In this document: positions 38,333 through 46,300 of the stretch, in pieces | Numbering within the stretch: the first letter of the stretch is position 1 | Layout: each line of letters begins with the position of its first letter | NCBI GenBank assembly: GCA_003167215.1 | Contig: PMTV01000039.1 | Location: forward strand, 62,001 to 126,000 | From: Acidobacteriota bacterium | GTDB lineage: Bacteria > Acidobacteriota > Terriglobia > Acidiferrales > UBA7541 | Length of the DNA: 64,000 bases | Direction: 5' to 3' | Translations under genes and position numbers: made by a program | Notes under the pieces: model-generated | Database searches by the model: none | Told to the model about the DNA's origin: nothing | Seen by the model: only the letters and a program-made list of their open reading frames with translations

Positions 38333-38791
38333 ATGACACAACCTCCTTCCAAACCAAAACGCTGGCTGCTCGCCGTAGACCCTCGCGTTTATCACTGGGA
38401 TACCCTTTTCGTGAAGGGCAAGGAAATGTGGCGGCACGCCGGGAACCGTCCTGACGCGCTGCGCCAACTGAAGCAGGTTCAGCGAGGCGACCGCGCGCTT
38501 TGCTACCACGGCAAAGCGGAGCATGCGGTGTATGCCCTGGCCGAAGTCAGCCGCGATCCCTATCCCGACCCGCACGATCACGATTCGAAAAAAATGGTGA
38601 TGGACTTGCGAGCGATTGAGCGATTGCCTCGCCAAGTGACGCTCGTTGAGCTGCGCGAAAATCGTTTGCTGCGCAAAATAAAATTTCTGAAGAATACGCG
38701 CCTCACCATCTGCCCGCTCACCGACGAAGAATATGCCGAGATCCTGCGCATGGCCGGCATCGTGGCTTCCCCCGGCATTCCTTTGCCCTGA
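38333..38791 (+). CDS. EVE-domain (PUA-like) protein
   Basis: A protein of 152 residues made of one EVE domain: RWLLAVDPRVYHWDTLFVKG, QVQRGDRALCYHGKAEHAVYA (in part), VMDLRAIERLPRQVTL and RLTICPLTDEEYAEILRMAG. EVE and the related YTH/ASCH domains bind modified nucleobases in DNA or RNA; bacterial copies include antiphage readers. No restriction or modification gene is adjacent, so a defence role is not supported here. Confidence 0.85.
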   Translation: MTQPPSKPKRWLLAVDPRVYHWDTLFVKGKEMWRHAGNRPDALRQLKQVQRGDRALCYHGKAEHAVYALAEVSRDPYPDPHDHDSKKMVMDLRAIERLPRQVTLVELRENRLLRKIKFLKNTRLTICPLTDEEYAEILRMAGIVASPGIPLP

Positions 38792-38854
38792 CGCGATACG
38801 CGGCGCTTCGCTGAAGCTTGGGATTTGCTTCCGCTTCCATAGGAGGGTTTTCCA

Positions 38855-39700
38855 ATGCGAAAAGGAAAGTTCATTTCATTCATCTTATCGTTGGCTGCTG
38901 TTTTTCCTCTGGCGATCATGTTGCACGCGACAGCCCCTCGAACTTTTGGCCGGCAAAAGAAAACAGCCGGGCCTGAAGATTTATTGCGCGGCGCCACAAC
39001 CGGTTCAACCCGTATTGTGGACATGACGTATGCGATCAACGGTAAATTGCCGGCTTGGCCCGGCGACGACAAAACATTCGAAGCGCAGGTTGTCGCCACG
39101 CCGGAAAAAGATGGTTACCTGGCTCGCAGTTTCTGGATGCTGGAACACTACGGCACGCATATGGACGCGCCGGCGCATTTCCCTCCGGGGAAATTTACGC
39201 TGGATCAAATTCCTGTGGCACATTTCTTCGGCCCGGCCGTGGTGATTGATGTGCGCGAGGAAACGAGCAAGGATCCGGACTACCGCCTAAGCACGGCGCG
39301 CGTCGAAAAATGGGAGGCTGCGCATGGACGCATTCCATCCGGCGCGATTGTGATGATTCGCACGGGCTGGGCCTCGCGCTGGCCCGACCAAGCGCGCTAT
39401 CGCAACATGGACGAAAACAAAGTGATGCATTTCCCGGGATTCTCTGTGGAGTCTGCGAAATTGCTGGTTGCTCGCGGAGCCGTTGGCCTGGGCATCGATA
39501 CGCTCAGCATCGACTACGGGGCGTCAAAGGATTTCGAAGTCCATCATGTTGATCTCCCCGCGGGGCTCTACAATCTGGAAAATCTTGCGAATCTCGATCA
39601 GTTGCCGGAAGTGGGAGCGTTCCTGATCGCAGCGCCGATAAAACTCGAAGGCGGTTCGGGCGGGCCGGTTCGCGTTTTCGCGCTGCTCCCATCAGCGTAG
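38855..39700 (+). CDS. Secreted cyclase-family protein (kynurenine formamidase-like)
   Basis: A protein of 281 residues with an N-terminal hydrophobic segment (FILSLAAVFPLAIMLHATAP) that can act as a signal peptide, then the cyclase fold. The metal-binding motif HYGTHMDAPAHFPPGK (HxGTHxDAPxH) is present, as are RTGWASRW, FPGFSVESAKLLVARGAVGLG (in part) and GIDTLSIDYG. These metal-dependent hydrolases act on N-formylkynurenine or other amides/lactones; the exact substrate is unknown. AGGAGGG precedes the ATG. It ends nine bases before mutM. Confidence 0.85.
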   Translation: MRKGKFISFILSLAAVFPLAIMLHATAPRTFGRQKKTAGPEDLLRGATTGSTRIVDMTYAINGKLPAWPGDDKTFEAQVVATPEKDGYLARSFWMLEHYGTHMDAPAHFPPGKFTLDQIPVAHFFGPAVVIDVREETSKDPDYRLSTARVEKWEAAHGRIPSGAIVMIRTGWASRWPDQARYRNMDENKVMHFPGFSVESAKLLVARGAVGLGIDTLSIDYGASKDFEVHHVDLPAGLYNLENLANLDQLPEVGAFLIAAPIKLEGGSGGPVRVFALLPSA

Positions 39701-39709
39701 AATAGAAAC

Positions 39710-40600
39710 ATGCCGGAACTGCCCGAAGTCGAAACTGTCGTTCGAGGTCTGCGCGCGGTGTTGCCTGGCAGGCGCATCTTGAACGTGCGCCTGGACAAGA
39801 CGGATTTCATCGACGACCCTGCCGCGCTCGAATTGCAGCTTCCCGGCAGCCGCATCGTCGCCGTGCGGCGTCACGGCAAATTTATCCTGGTCGAGCTCGA
39901 ATCCGCGAACGGGCGCAAGCATGAATCATCTTTTCTGATTCATCTCGGCATGACCGGGCAGATCGTAACCTGCCCGCCGGAAGTTCCCGTCGCGCCGCAC
40001 ACGCATGTGTTTCTCGCGCTCGACGACGGCCGGGAGCTTCGTTACACGGACATTCGCCGCTTTGGCCGAATGGCGATGCTCGCGAATACTGCGCACGAAA
40101 GCGTTCTTGGTAAGCTGGGCCTCGATCCTCTGGAAGCGACGGAGGAAGAATTTCGTACCAGATTTCGCTCGCGGCGCGCGCACATCAAAGCGCTGCTGCT
40201 CGACCAGCGCGTCCTGCGCGGAATGGGCAATATTTATACGGACGAAAGCCTATGGCGTGCCCGCATCCATCCCCGGCGGCTCGGCGCAAATTTGAATGAC
40301 CCGGAAATACACCGCCTTCACGGAGTCGTGCGCCGGGTGCTGAACGAAGCAATTCGTTTAGGCGGATCTTCGATTTCCGATTATGTGGACGCGGAGGGCA
40401 ACGCGGGAGAATTTCAGATTCGCCATCGCGCCTATGGACGCGAAGGGAAGAAATGCTCGCGCTGTGGGACGCTGATTCGCCGCATCATCGTGGCCGGCCG
40501 CAGCAGCTATTTTTGTCCGCGTTGCCAGCCCGCTCCGCGAACTCGTTCAAGAAAAATTCAAAAACGCGGTGGTCAGCGCGCTCGCCCGGTAAAGAAATAA
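39710..40600 (+). CDS. mutM: MutM (Fpg), formamidopyrimidine-DNA glycosylase
   Basis: A protein of 296 residues that removes 8-oxoguanine and nicks the DNA. The catalytic Pro2 and Glu3 are at the start (PELPEVETVVRGLR); the second lysine is in RRHGKFILVEL, the HhH region is in DQRVLRGMGNIYTDESLW, and a C4 zinc finger (KCSRCGTLIRRI, SYFCPRCQ) closes the DNA-binding part. A basic tail (RSRKIQKRGGQRARPVKK in part) extends beyond it. The last 28 bases overlap the convergent MFS gene. Confidence 0.96.
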   Translation: MPELPEVETVVRGLRAVLPGRRILNVRLDKTDFIDDPAALELQLPGSRIVAVRRHGKFILVELESANGRKHESSFLIHLGMTGQIVTCPPEVPVAPHTHVFLALDDGRELRYTDIRRFGRMAMLANTAHESVLGKLGLDPLEATEEEFRTRFRSRRAHIKALLLDQRVLRGMGNIYTDESLWRARIHPRRLGANLNDPEIHRLHGVVRRVLNEAIRLGGSSISDYVDAEGNAGEFQIRHRAYGREGKKCSRCGTLIRRIIVAGRSSYFCPRCQPAPRTRSRKIQKRGGQRARPVKK

Positions 40601-41787
40601 ATCAGCAGTGCTCCAGCCAAAGCGAAAAGTCCGGCATAAAGAAAGCCTGCGTTGGGGCTCACACTTGACCACAGCACACCCACCGCGATGCTCGACACCA
40701 AATCGCCGATTCCGTTCACGGTAGCCAGCACACCAAATCCCGAACCGCGCGCTTTGGCGGGAAGCAATTCTGCGGCCATCGACTTTTCGAGCGACTGCTG
40801 CATGGCCCCATGCACTCCCTCGAGGCCAAACAAAATAACGAGCACTGCAATCGTCGGCGTCGCAAAAATGAAGCCTGCATAGGTGACCGCTCCGGTCAGA
40901 TAGCCGAGGGCAAGCAAACCGCGTTTGCCGATACGGTCGCCCAACGCACCGGCGGGATAAGACGCCGCCGCGTTCACTAAGTTATGAAAGGTGTAAAGAG
41001 CTACTGCCGCGGTGGCGGCACGGGCCACACCAAGTTGCGGAGTAAGTATCTGGCTGGCCCGGAGAATCAGCAGCGTGGGCGCGAAATCGCCCAGGCCGTG
41101 CGCGAAAACTCCTGCGAGAAAATGCCAATAGGTTTTGGGCATCTGCCCCAGGCTGGACGCAAAGCTCGGAGCGTGATGTCCGTCCGCGCGTTTCGGGGCC
41201 GGCACGAGGAACGCAAATGCAACCGCTGCGGCCAAGCCGGGCACGAGCGTCCATTTCAGAACGCCGCGCGTGCCGAGCACTCCGATCAACGCTGTGGCGC
41301 AAAGCGGGCCGAGAACGGCTCCTACGGTGTCCATCGCGCGCTCGAATCCGAATGCGCGGCCTTGCTGCTCGGGCGCTACTGCCTCCGCGAGCAGCGTGTC
41401 GCGTGACGGCCCGCGGCTGCCGCGGCCCGTCCATCCAAGCGCGCGCATGACGAGGATCGCCGGCCAGCTTTGTGCGAAAGCGTAAGCAAATGTCGAAAGG
41501 CCAGTTGCCAGGTATCCAACGATTCCCGTGGGTTTACGCCATCTTGGACGATCGGCGATCCAGCCGCCGGCCAGTTTTGCAAAACTCGAGAGGCCGTCGG
41601 ATACGCCCTCGATTACGCCAAGCGCAAACGCCGGAGCGCCCAGGCTTGCGAGAAATGCAGGCAGGATCGCGGTAGCAGCTTCGTGTCCCCAGTCCGAGAA
41701 CAGACTAGCGAGGCCGATGCCCAGGACGCCACGCGTGAGCCAGCGTTTTGCCGGTGCAGATGATCCCGCGCTGGAACTTTCGCCCAT
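40573..41787 (-). CDS. Major facilitator superfamily transporter
   Basis: A protein of 404 residues with about 12 predicted membrane helices. Motifs: GLASLFSDWGHEAATAILPAFL in the first helix (in part), the signature loop AGGWIADRPRWRKP between helices 2 and 3, GWTGRGSRGPSRDTLLAE (about residue 120), and a second-half equivalent GALGDRIGKRGLLALGYL. No substrate can be assigned. The gene is immediately downstream of the NadR-like kinase (14 bases), suggesting an operon. It ends inside mutM. Confidence 0.88.
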   Translation of the reverse strand: MGESSSAGSSAPAKRWLTRGVLGIGLASLFSDWGHEAATAILPAFLASLGAPAFALGVIEGVSDGLSSFAKLAGGWIADRPRWRKPTGIVGYLATGLSTFAYAFAQSWPAILVMRALGWTGRGSRGPSRDTLLAEAVAPEQQGRAFGFERAMDTVGAVLGPLCATALIGVLGTRGVLKWTLVPGLAAAVAFAFLVPAPKRADGHHAPSFASSLGQMPKTYWHFLAGVFAHGLGDFAPTLLILRASQILTPQLGVARAATAAVALYTFHNLVNAAASYPAGALGDRIGKRGLLALGYLTGAVTYAGFIFATPTIAVLVILFGLEGVHGAMQQSLEKSMAAELLPAKARGSGFGVLATVNGIGDLVSSIAVGVLWSSVSPNAGFLYAGLFALAGALLIYFFTGRAR

Positions 41788-41801
41788 ATTCGTGACAGGA
41801 A

Positions 41802-42389
41802 TTAGCGGGCGGCCCGATTGCGAAGATGTGTCGTGGGCGCACTTTCGATCAGAGGCAAGGCCGCACTCACGATTCTCTCAGCCCAATTGCTGCGGTCGTG
41901 CGCGTCGAGCCAGATCGCGGGCGCTGGCAAGCGGTTGAATGGAGCTGAGGCGAGCAATTCAATCAGTAAATCGTGGATGCGTAATTGAAACGCGCGGTCT
42001 TCGGAGCGGAAACCATCGCGCGGGATTCCTTCTTCGACGACTGGAATTCCGATGAGCAGCGAGTAAGTCTCCATCCACCAGGCCAGCCACGTTTCCAAGT
42101 GCGGCTGCCGGCCAAATTTGTTCACCAGGTAGCAATAATTATCGAGCACGGCGCGATCGGTAATTACGATTGGCGCGCGGGGCGCTGCTTCAAGCTCGGC
42201 CGCGATTTGTGCATGCAGGATCCAGAGCTGTCCTTCCAGCGTGGTCTCCGCATTCACGGGAAAGGGAGACTGCCGCGCGACTTCGGCGACGAGTTCCACG
42301 TTATAGTGAGATTTCTTCAGCAGCGAACACACTTCGTACGCCAGGGTTGTTTTGCCCACGCCATGTGTGCCAATCAGTGCGATCTTCAA
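41802..42389 (-). CDS. P-loop nucleotide kinase/ATPase, NadR-C-terminal-like
   Basis: A protein of 195 residues. Walker A is IALIGTHGVGKTTLAYEV at the start; then VAEVARQSPFPVNAETTLEGQ, VITDRAVLDNYCYLV and a C-terminal region with FQLRIHDLLIELL. The order matches the ribosylnicotinamide-kinase-like domain of NadR and related P-loop kinases, although most residues for substrate choice cannot be judged. The TTG at 42389 is chosen: 33 upstream codons do not resemble the family, and the Walker A normally begins within ten residues of the start. It is 14 bases upstream of the MFS gene. Confidence 0.68.
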   Translation of the reverse strand: MKIALIGTHGVGKTTLAYEVCSLLKKSHYNVELVAEVARQSPFPVNAETTLEGQLWILHAQIAAELEAAPRAPIVITDRAVLDNYCYLVNKFGRQPHLETWLAWWMETYSLLIGIPVVEEGIPRDGFRSEDRAFQLRIHDLLIELLASAPFNRLPAPAIWLDAHDRSNWAERIVSAALPLIESAPTTHLRNRAAR

Positions 42390-42507
42390 GGTGCCGCCTT
42401 CGTCCGCTTTGCCATTTGTTCTAGCATATTTGGGGGCCGTGTGAAAACCCGCATGCGAAACGTTTTGTGCGCTTCGCGCGTCTACCAAACAGCGCGATCG
42501 TCACGGA

Positions 42508-42536
42508 TTGTATTCGATCTGCTCTACACTTAGAAT
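42508..42536 (+). promoter_or_regulatory. Sigma-70-type promoter of the M28 peptidase gene
   Basis: TTGTAT at 42508-42513 (four of six) and TAGAAT at 42531-42536 (five of six) are 17 bases apart. The start would be near 42543, 40 bases before the ATG at 42583. Confidence 0.5.
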
Positions 42537-42582
42537 TATCGGTTCCTAACGAACAAACTGCACTTTTTGGGGAGCGAGCGAA

Positions 42583-44112
42583 ATGAAAGTTCGACGTATT
42601 ACTGCTCTGGGTTTGATTGTGATGTTTGGAATGGTGGCAGGCCGCACCGCGGTTCACGCTCAGCAGGCCGCGCCGGCGAAAGATGCGATAGCCGAAGCGG
42701 ACGAGAAAATTCTTGCCGAAATTCATGACCACAACGAGATCATGAGCAACCTCGAATATCTTTCAGACGTTATCGGCGCGCGTTTGACCGGCACGGAAAA
42801 TCTAAAAAAGGCAAACGACTGGACGCGCCAGAAATTCGCAGACTATGGCGTCGCGAACCCGCACCTGGAACCCTGGACCATCGCGCATACCTGGACGCGT
42901 GTGGCCGCAACCGGGCAAATCGTTAGCCCCTCGGTTCATCCCCTGACCATCGCATCCTACGCCTGGGCGCCCTCCACAAACGGGGTTGTGCGCGGGCATG
43001 TGGTTTACGTCACCGCGCGCTCCCTGGATGATCTCGCGCAATATAAGGGCAAATTAAAAGGTGCAATTGTGATTTCCGCGGAACCGGCTCTGCTTCCGCC
43101 CGCAGGTCAACCGGCGCCCGATCCGCAAGATATCCCGTACGGAGATTCGTTTTTGCTGTTCGCGCCGCACCGGCCTGGCCCGCCTCCGCCTGCGTTCGGT
43201 CCCGGATTCCGCCAGTTCATGCAGGCGCGCACCGAGTTCTTCAAAAATGAAGGTGTGGTCGCGACGCTCACGGATTCAGGAAAACCCGACGGATTGCTCA
43301 ACATGACCGGCATGGGCGGCCGCAATTACGACATCGCCACCATTCCTGCCGCGTTTGTTTCCTCAGAAAGCTACGGCATTATTTGGCGGCTGCTTCAACG
43401 CGGCCCGGTGGATTTGGAGCTGAATCTAACGAATTCAATCGGAGACAAACCCGTGGAGGTTTACAACACGGTCGCTGAAATTCGCGGAACGGAGAAGCCC
43501 GACGAGATCGTCGTTCTCGGCGCGCATCTCGATTCCTGGGATCTCGGTACTGGCACAACCGACAATGGAACCGGATCGATGGTGGTACTCGAAGCGGCGC
43601 GGGCTCTTCAAAAGCTCGGACTGCAACCAAAGCGCACCATCCGTTTCGTATTATTTTCCGGCGAAGAACAAGGCTTGAACGGCTCGCGCGCCTACATCAC
43701 CGCGCACAAAGACGAGTTGCCTAAAGTGTCCGCTGCGCTGATTCACGATACCGGCACGGGAAAAGTCGTGAGCATCAGCTTGATGCGGAATTACCAGGAC
43801 CGCGAAGTGATGGAAAAAGTTGTTGCGCCATTGCACTCGCTCGGCCTGCTGGAACTAACTGAACGATGGATGACGGGGAGCGATCACGCTTCGTTTGAAG
43901 AAGCAGGCGTTCCAGGATTTTTCTGCGTGCAGAATCCCGCGCAGTATTTTGAGACGCATCATTCGCAAGCCGACACTTTCGATCAGGCGCACGAAGCCGA
44001 TCTGGTGGAAGGCGCGCAGGTGATGGCCGCGTGGGCTTACAACGTGGCGCAATTGCCGGATCTCCTGCCGCGCAAGCCCGCTCCGGCTCCGACGGCCTCT
44101 GCGGGAAATTAA
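42583..44112 (+). CDS. Secreted M28 family zinc peptidase with PA domain
   Basis: A protein of 509 residues with a signal peptide (VRRITALGLIVMFGMVAGRTAVHA) and a PA-like insertion (VYVTARSLDDLAQYKGKLKGAIVI). The M28 aminopeptidase domain has metal ligands in VVLGAHLDSWDLGTGTTDNGTGS (His, Asp, Asp), FSGEEQGLNGSRAY (catalytic Glu and metal Glu), LIHDTGTGK (Asp) and THHSQADTFD (His). It probably releases N-terminal amino acids from peptides in the periplasm. GGGGAGCGAG precedes the ATG. A predicted promoter lies 47 bases upstream. Confidence 0.93.
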   Translation: MKVRRITALGLIVMFGMVAGRTAVHAQQAAPAKDAIAEADEKILAEIHDHNEIMSNLEYLSDVIGARLTGTENLKKANDWTRQKFADYGVANPHLEPWTIAHTWTRVAATGQIVSPSVHPLTIASYAWAPSTNGVVRGHVVYVTARSLDDLAQYKGKLKGAIVISAEPALLPPAGQPAPDPQDIPYGDSFLLFAPHRPGPPPPAFGPGFRQFMQARTEFFKNEGVVATLTDSGKPDGLLNMTGMGGRNYDIATIPAAFVSSESYGIIWRLLQRGPVDLELNLTNSIGDKPVEVYNTVAEIRGTEKPDEIVVLGAHLDSWDLGTGTTDNGTGSMVVLEAARALQKLGLQPKRTIRFVLFSGEEQGLNGSRAYITAHKDELPKVSAALIHDTGTGKVVSISLMRNYQDREVMEKVVAPLHSLGLLELTERWMTGSDHASFEEAGVPGFFCVQNPAQYFETHHSQADTFDQAHEADLVEGAQVMAAWAYNVAQLPDLLPRKPAPAPTASAGN

Positions 44113-44148
44113 CGGCTCCGTTCCACCGGCCCCAGCGAGAGAAAATTT

Positions 44149-44598
44149 ATGCGAGCTGTGCTGCAACGAGTGAGCCGTGCACGCGTTATCGTGGACGGTA
44201 GCGTAACCGGCGAGATTGGGCCTGGGCTCGTCGTGTTGATCGCCGTCGGCCGCGAAGATATATCCGTCACCGCCTCCTCCCTGGCTGAGAAAATCGTGAA
44301 CCTGCGAATCTTCGCCGACGATCAAGGAAAGATGAACCGCTCGGTGCTCGATACCGGAGGCACAATTCTCGCTGTCTCACAGTTCACTCTGTACGGCGAC
44401 GCGCGCGGCCAGCGCAGGCCCAGTTTCATTCAAGCTGCGCCGCCGGAATTGGGCAAGACGCTTTACGATGAGTTTGTTGTCGCCCTGCGCACGCTCGGTG
44501 TGCGCGTGGAAACCGGCGTGTTTCAGGCGCACATGTCACTCGATCTCACGAACGACGGTCCCGTGACGATTCTCCTGGATTCCGATAAGACTTTCTGA
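44149..44598 (+). CDS. dtd: Dtd, D-aminoacyl-tRNA deacylase
   Basis: A protein of 149 residues that removes D-amino acids and glycine wrongly attached to tRNA. The family start MRAVLQRVSRARVIVDG, the catalytic SQFTLYGDARGQRRP motif and the cross-subunit NDGPVTILLD motif (Gly-cis-Pro, GPVT) are all present. Length is normal. It follows the M28 gene by 36 bases. Confidence 0.96.
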   Translation: MRAVLQRVSRARVIVDGSVTGEIGPGLVVLIAVGREDISVTASSLAEKIVNLRIFADDQGKMNRSVLDTGGTILAVSQFTLYGDARGQRRPSFIQAAPPELGKTLYDEFVVALRTLGVRVETGVFQAHMSLDLTNDGPVTILLDSDKTF

Positions 44599-44700
44599 CC
44601 CCGCGTTTCTTCATCGGTAAAAACTGCATCTATTCATCCGGAGTCTGTTCCACTTGCGCGAGCCGTTCGTGTGGCTTACGCTTTCCCCGGAGAAACGCCA

Positions 44701-45162
44701 ATGAGCGAAATCAACAGAATACTGGATCAAATGGACCGCGCCTTTTCCGGCGAGGCTTGGCACGGACCTGATCTCATGCTGCTGCTCAAGGGCGTCTCAG
44801 CGGAAGACGCCTCGAAACATCCTGTGGCCGGCGCGCATTCCATTTGGGAGCTGGTGAACCACATCGCAGCGTGGAACACGATCGTGCAACAGAAATCAAA
44901 AGGCGAACCAATCAAGGTGACGGCCGAGATGGACTGGCCGCCCGCGTGGGATGCCAGTGAAGTGGCTTGGAAGCGATCGCTCGAAAATCTTGGCGACAAC
45001 AGGACTCGCCTGAGAAATTACGTCAAGACCGTGCGCGACGACCAGCTCGACGAAATGGTCAAGCGTGAAAATTATTCCCAGTATGTGTTGTTGCAAGGCC
45101 TAGTCCAGCACGATCTGTATCACGCCGGGCAAATTGCCGTCTTGAAGAGAGCGCTCGCATGA
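44701..45162 (+). CDS. DinB family protein
   Basis: A protein of 153 residues with the DinB four-helix fold. Metal-site histidines are expected in the segment HSIWELVNHIAAWNTIV and in GLVQHDLYHAGQIAVLKRAL; WHGPDLMLLLKGVSAEDASK is typical of the family start. DinB/YfiT-like enzymes are thiol transferases or metalloenzymes, but the function of this member is unknown. The ATG at 44701 follows GGAG; ten more codons upstream are probably leader. It overlaps the acetyltransferase gene by four bases. Confidence 0.85.
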   Translation: MSEINRILDQMDRAFSGEAWHGPDLMLLLKGVSAEDASKHPVAGAHSIWELVNHIAAWNTIVQQKSKGEPIKVTAEMDWPPAWDASEVAWKRSLENLGDNRTRLRNYVKTVRDDQLDEMVKRENYSQYVLLQGLVQHDLYHAGQIAVLKRALA

Positions 45163-45644
45163 CGCACTTGGACAAAACAGCAGGGTCAGCGACGAGCGGT
45201 TCCGCGGAAGAATTTGCGGGCGAGATTCGCGAAGCCCGGCCGCGAGATTACGCGCGAATCGCGGAACTTGCCGGCCAGCTCGGCTATCCTTCTTCCCCGG
45301 ATGAAATTGCCAAACGGTTCGCTGGCATGCAGCATTCGAACGAACACGCTGTGTTCGTAGCGCAGGTCGGCAGTGAGCTTGCAGGATGGCTCGCGGTGTT
45401 TGTCTATCGCGTGGTCGAAGCGGACGCGCGTGCCGAAGTCAGTGGCTTGGTGGTTGACGAGCGTTACCGCTCGCAAAGAATTGGAATGCATCTTCTGGCT
45501 CGTGCCGAGCGCTGGGCGCGCGAAAAAGGCTGCCGCGCCATCGGACTGCGCTCGAATGTAATCCGCGATCGCGCGCACGCGTTCTATGAACGCCACGGCT
45601 ACCGGCACGTCAAAACCCAAAAATCCCTTCGCAAGGACTTGTGA
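45159..45644 (+). CDS. GNAT family N-acetyltransferase
   Basis: A protein of 161 residues. The acetyl-CoA loop is YRSQRIGMHLLARAERWAREK (shown here in part: RSQRIGMHLL) preceded by the strand EVSGLVVDERYR, and followed by GLRSNVIRDRAHAFYERHGY, the usual C-terminal motif. It shares an ATGA overlap with the DinB gene, so both are translated together. The substrate is unknown. Confidence 0.88.
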   Translation: MTHLDKTAGSATSGSAEEFAGEIREARPRDYARIAELAGQLGYPSSPDEIAKRFAGMQHSNEHAVFVAQVGSELAGWLAVFVYRVVEADARAEVSGLVVDERYRSQRIGMHLLARAERWAREKGCRAIGLRSNVIRDRAHAFYERHGYRHVKTQKSLRKDL

Positions 45645-45731
45645 CCAACTGACGTGCGGCGAAAAGCGCTGACGGCCAAGCCACACGCAGTTTCTGTCCT
45701 CATTCCACCCCCTGCATCTGCTGGGCTATTA

Positions 45732-45748
45732 ATATCGTATTACGATAT
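45732..45748. promoter_or_regulatory. Perfect 17-base palindrome, likely MarR operator
   Basis: ATATCGTA-T-TACGATAT is a perfect inverted repeat with one central base, 12 bases before the marR GTG. MarR proteins bind palindromes of this size at their own promoters. A TATACT hexamer overlaps its right arm (45746-45751), so binding would block RNA polymerase. Confidence 0.6.
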
Positions 45749-45760
45749 ACTTAGGAAGTC

Positions 45761-46252
45761 GTGACAGAGACACAGACACGAAGGATTGATTACTCAGCAC
45801 TCGCTGATTTCCGCTACGAAATCCGCCGCTTCCTGAACTTCAGCGAAACGGCTGCGCGCGCCGCAGGAATCGAGCCGCATCAGCACCAAGCTTTGCTGGC
45901 GATCAAGGGGTTGCCTGCCCGCCAGATTGCAACGGTCGGCGTTTTGGCGGAACGGCTTCAGATTCAGCATCACAGTGCGGTTGAATTAACAGACCGTCTG
46001 CAGGCCAAAGGCCTGATCCTGCGTTCGCGCGGCCAACAGGATCGTCGCGAGGTAGTGCTGCAAGTTACTCTCCGCGGAGAGAGACTCTTGCGGGCACTCA
46101 GCCTTTCGCATCACGCTGAATTGCAGTCGGCGGGACCAAGACTCATAGCCGCGCTTGAGTCGGCCATCGCTCGCGAGCGGCGAAGGCGCAGCACGTCAAA
46201 AGACTTTCCGCCTGCTTCAAACGCGTTAAAGCGCGGCAAGAGCAACCATTAG
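45761..46252 (+). CDS. MarR family transcriptional regulator
   Basis: A protein of 163 residues with a winged helix (about residues 40-115): QIATVGVLAERLQIQHHSAVELTDRL (in part), then LRSRGQQDRREVVLQVT with the wing Asp/Arg. The N-terminus starts YEIRRFLNFSETAARAAGI. It is probably an autorepressor, given the palindrome at 45732-45748, and may control the ClC gene 49 bases downstream. It starts with GTG after AGGAAG. The effector is unknown. Confidence 0.87.
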   Translation: MTETQTRRIDYSALADFRYEIRRFLNFSETAARAAGIEPHQHQALLAIKGLPARQIATVGVLAERLQIQHHSAVELTDRLQAKGLILRSRGQQDRREVVLQVTLRGERLLRALSLSHHAELQSAGPRLIAALESAIARERRRRSTSKDFPPASNALKRGKSNH

Positions 46253-46300
46253 GCTAGCGCGTCCGCTAGAGGAAAACCTTTCCAAAGGAGAAATTGAAGC

